Source: Spirochaetota bacterium (GTDB lineage Bacteria > Spirochaetota > Spirochaetia > DSM-27196 > PWMO01). From it: 47,657 bases of DNA. Positions 47,121 through 47,657 of this stretch are shown in pieces. The notes below the pieces were generated by a model. It did not search any database and was not told the DNA's origin. It saw only the letters and a list, made by a program, of their open reading frames with translations. The position numbers and the translations under genes were made by a program. How positions within the stretch are numbered: position 1 is the stretch's first letter; the number at the start of each line of letters is the position of its first letter. The DNA lies in the NCBI GenBank assembly GCA_009908735.1, contig JAAAOR010000069.1:1-47657 (forward strand). Reading direction: 5' to 3'.

Positions 47121-47657
47121 ATGAGCACACACACTGATTTCAACACCGACACCGACCAGGGACAGGTAGCCACTCCCATGACGGTCGTCATCTTCGGCGC
47201 GACCGGAGATCTCACCCACCGAAAGCTTCTTCCGGCTCTATACGAGAACTTCCGCAAGGGGCGCCTCGATGCGGTACGGGCTATCGTGGGCTACGCGCGC
47301 AGAGACTGGGCCGACGACGACTTTCGCTCCCGTGCCCGCGACGGCATCGAGCAGTTCGCGGCGGGGTCCTTCGACGAAGACCTGTGGCGACGATTTGCCC
47401 GCCTTCTCGCCTACCAGCGGGGCAATCTCGATGAGGCGGGAGACTACCACGCCCTGTCGGCGCGGCTGCAGAGACTCGAGGGCGAGGAGGGAGACGCCGC
47501 CGGCGAGGACTCGGACACCGGCGATGCGAGCGGGAACGCCGGCCGTCTCTACTACCTGGCCACGGCCCCGCGATTCTACGCGCCTGCCTGCCGTAACCTC
47601 GGTGCAGCCGGCATGGCCGAGGAGAGCCGCGGACCACGACGGGTCGTCATCGAGAAG
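47121..47657 (+). CDS. zwf: Glucose-6-phosphate 1-dehydrogenase, N-terminal part
   Basis: The frame runs from ATG 47121 to the last base of the window (179 codons) and is cut by the window edge. VVIFGATGDLTHRKLLPALY is the NADP-binding signature of the enzyme that oxidises glucose 6-phosphate to 6-phosphogluconolactone, the first step of the oxidative pentose-phosphate pathway. Residues ~115-140 hold an acidic insertion (GDAAGEDSDTGDASGN) that is unusual for the family; the conserved core resumes with RLYYLATAPRFY. AGGGGG precedes the ATG. With gnd and the transaldolase-isomerase fusion it forms one operon. Confidence 0.93.
   Translation, partial: MSTHTDFNTDTDQGQVATPMTVVIFGATGDLTHRKLLPALYENFRKGRLDAVRAIVGYARRDWADDDFRSRARDGIEQFAAGSFDEDLWRRFARLLAYQRGNLDEAGDYHALSARLQRLEGEEGDAAGEDSDTGDASGNAGRLYYLATAPRFYAPACRNLGAAGMAEESRGPRRVVIEK

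Noticed and set aside
1..47657. CRISPR arrays, tRNA and rRNA genes
   Set aside because: I looked through the intergenic stretches and saw no regular short repeats, cloverleaf-like segments or rRNA sequence; a tRNAscan-SE and CRISPR finder run would settle it.

Overview
The window is about 47.7 kb of G+C-rich bacterial DNA, dense with genes on both strands. No 16S or other taxonomic marker is present. The gene set points to a free-living spirochaete, probably of the Spirochaetaceae and possibly halophilic: a FlhG/MinD-like ATPase next to a very long FapA (DUF342) protein and Lgt, short PAS/HisKA_2 sensor kinases with a receiver of the matching type, a membrane class III cyclase, and several ABC systems lacking their own ATPase. 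This assignment is inference from gene families and style. Promoters, where visible, follow a simple TTGACN-17-TAnnnT pattern.

Region 1 (1-12.1 kb): end of a GPH-type sugar symporter; rpmB, whose terminator lies inside the symporter's last codons; a PlsC-like acyltransferase; apolipoprotein N-acyltransferase Lnt with an extra N-terminal membrane module; a membrane-anchored OmpA-like protein with a DnaK-substrate-domain-like N-terminus; then a leftward operon of a small membrane protein, a FlhG/MinD-like ATPase, FapA/DUF342 and lgt. Two of the three lipoprotein-maturation enzymes (Lgt, Lnt) are here. A secreted FMN-binding-domain protein follows, behind a palindromic leader.

Region 2 (12.2-18.2 kb): a thioredoxin-fold protein and a PAS/HisKA_2 histidine kinase, a TetR regulator with a clear autoregulatory operator, a Thermus-type isocitrate dehydrogenase and, divergent from it, the most striking item in the window: a complete photoactive yellow protein gene (pyp) abutting a p-coumarate-activating ligase gene (pcl) behind one good promoter. 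All chromophore-pocket residues are present. The tyrosine ammonia-lyase gene that often accompanies them is absent, and the ligase begins with a domain resembling an acyl carrier protein.

Region 3 (18.2-24.4 kb): an amino-acid binding protein and its permease facing each other, a degenerate receiver domain, a DinB-family protein, metE with a structured leader, and the decayed end of an IS1182-type insertion sequence.

Region 4 (24.4-34.5 kb): a sugar cluster. A leftward operon (PfkB/FruK-type kinase, FGGY kinase, LacD/YihT-type aldolase) diverges from a ribulose-phosphate-3-epimerase relative; a sugar-binding protein diverges from two permeases; an AGE-family epimerase gene of lower G+C follows. 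Together they suggest uptake of a sugar, phosphorylation at both ends, epimerisation and aldol cleavage. About 0.8 kb of apparently non-coding, A+T-richer DNA follows.

Region 5 (34.5-47.7 kb): a coupled trio (small alpha/beta protein, secreted eight-repeat helical protein, chemoreceptor), a GH63-like glycosidase coupled to a membrane adenylate/guanylate cyclase, a periplasmic binding-like protein, and an operon for the oxidative pentose-phosphate route: fused transaldolase-phosphoglucose isomerase, gnd and zwf, the last cut by the window edge.
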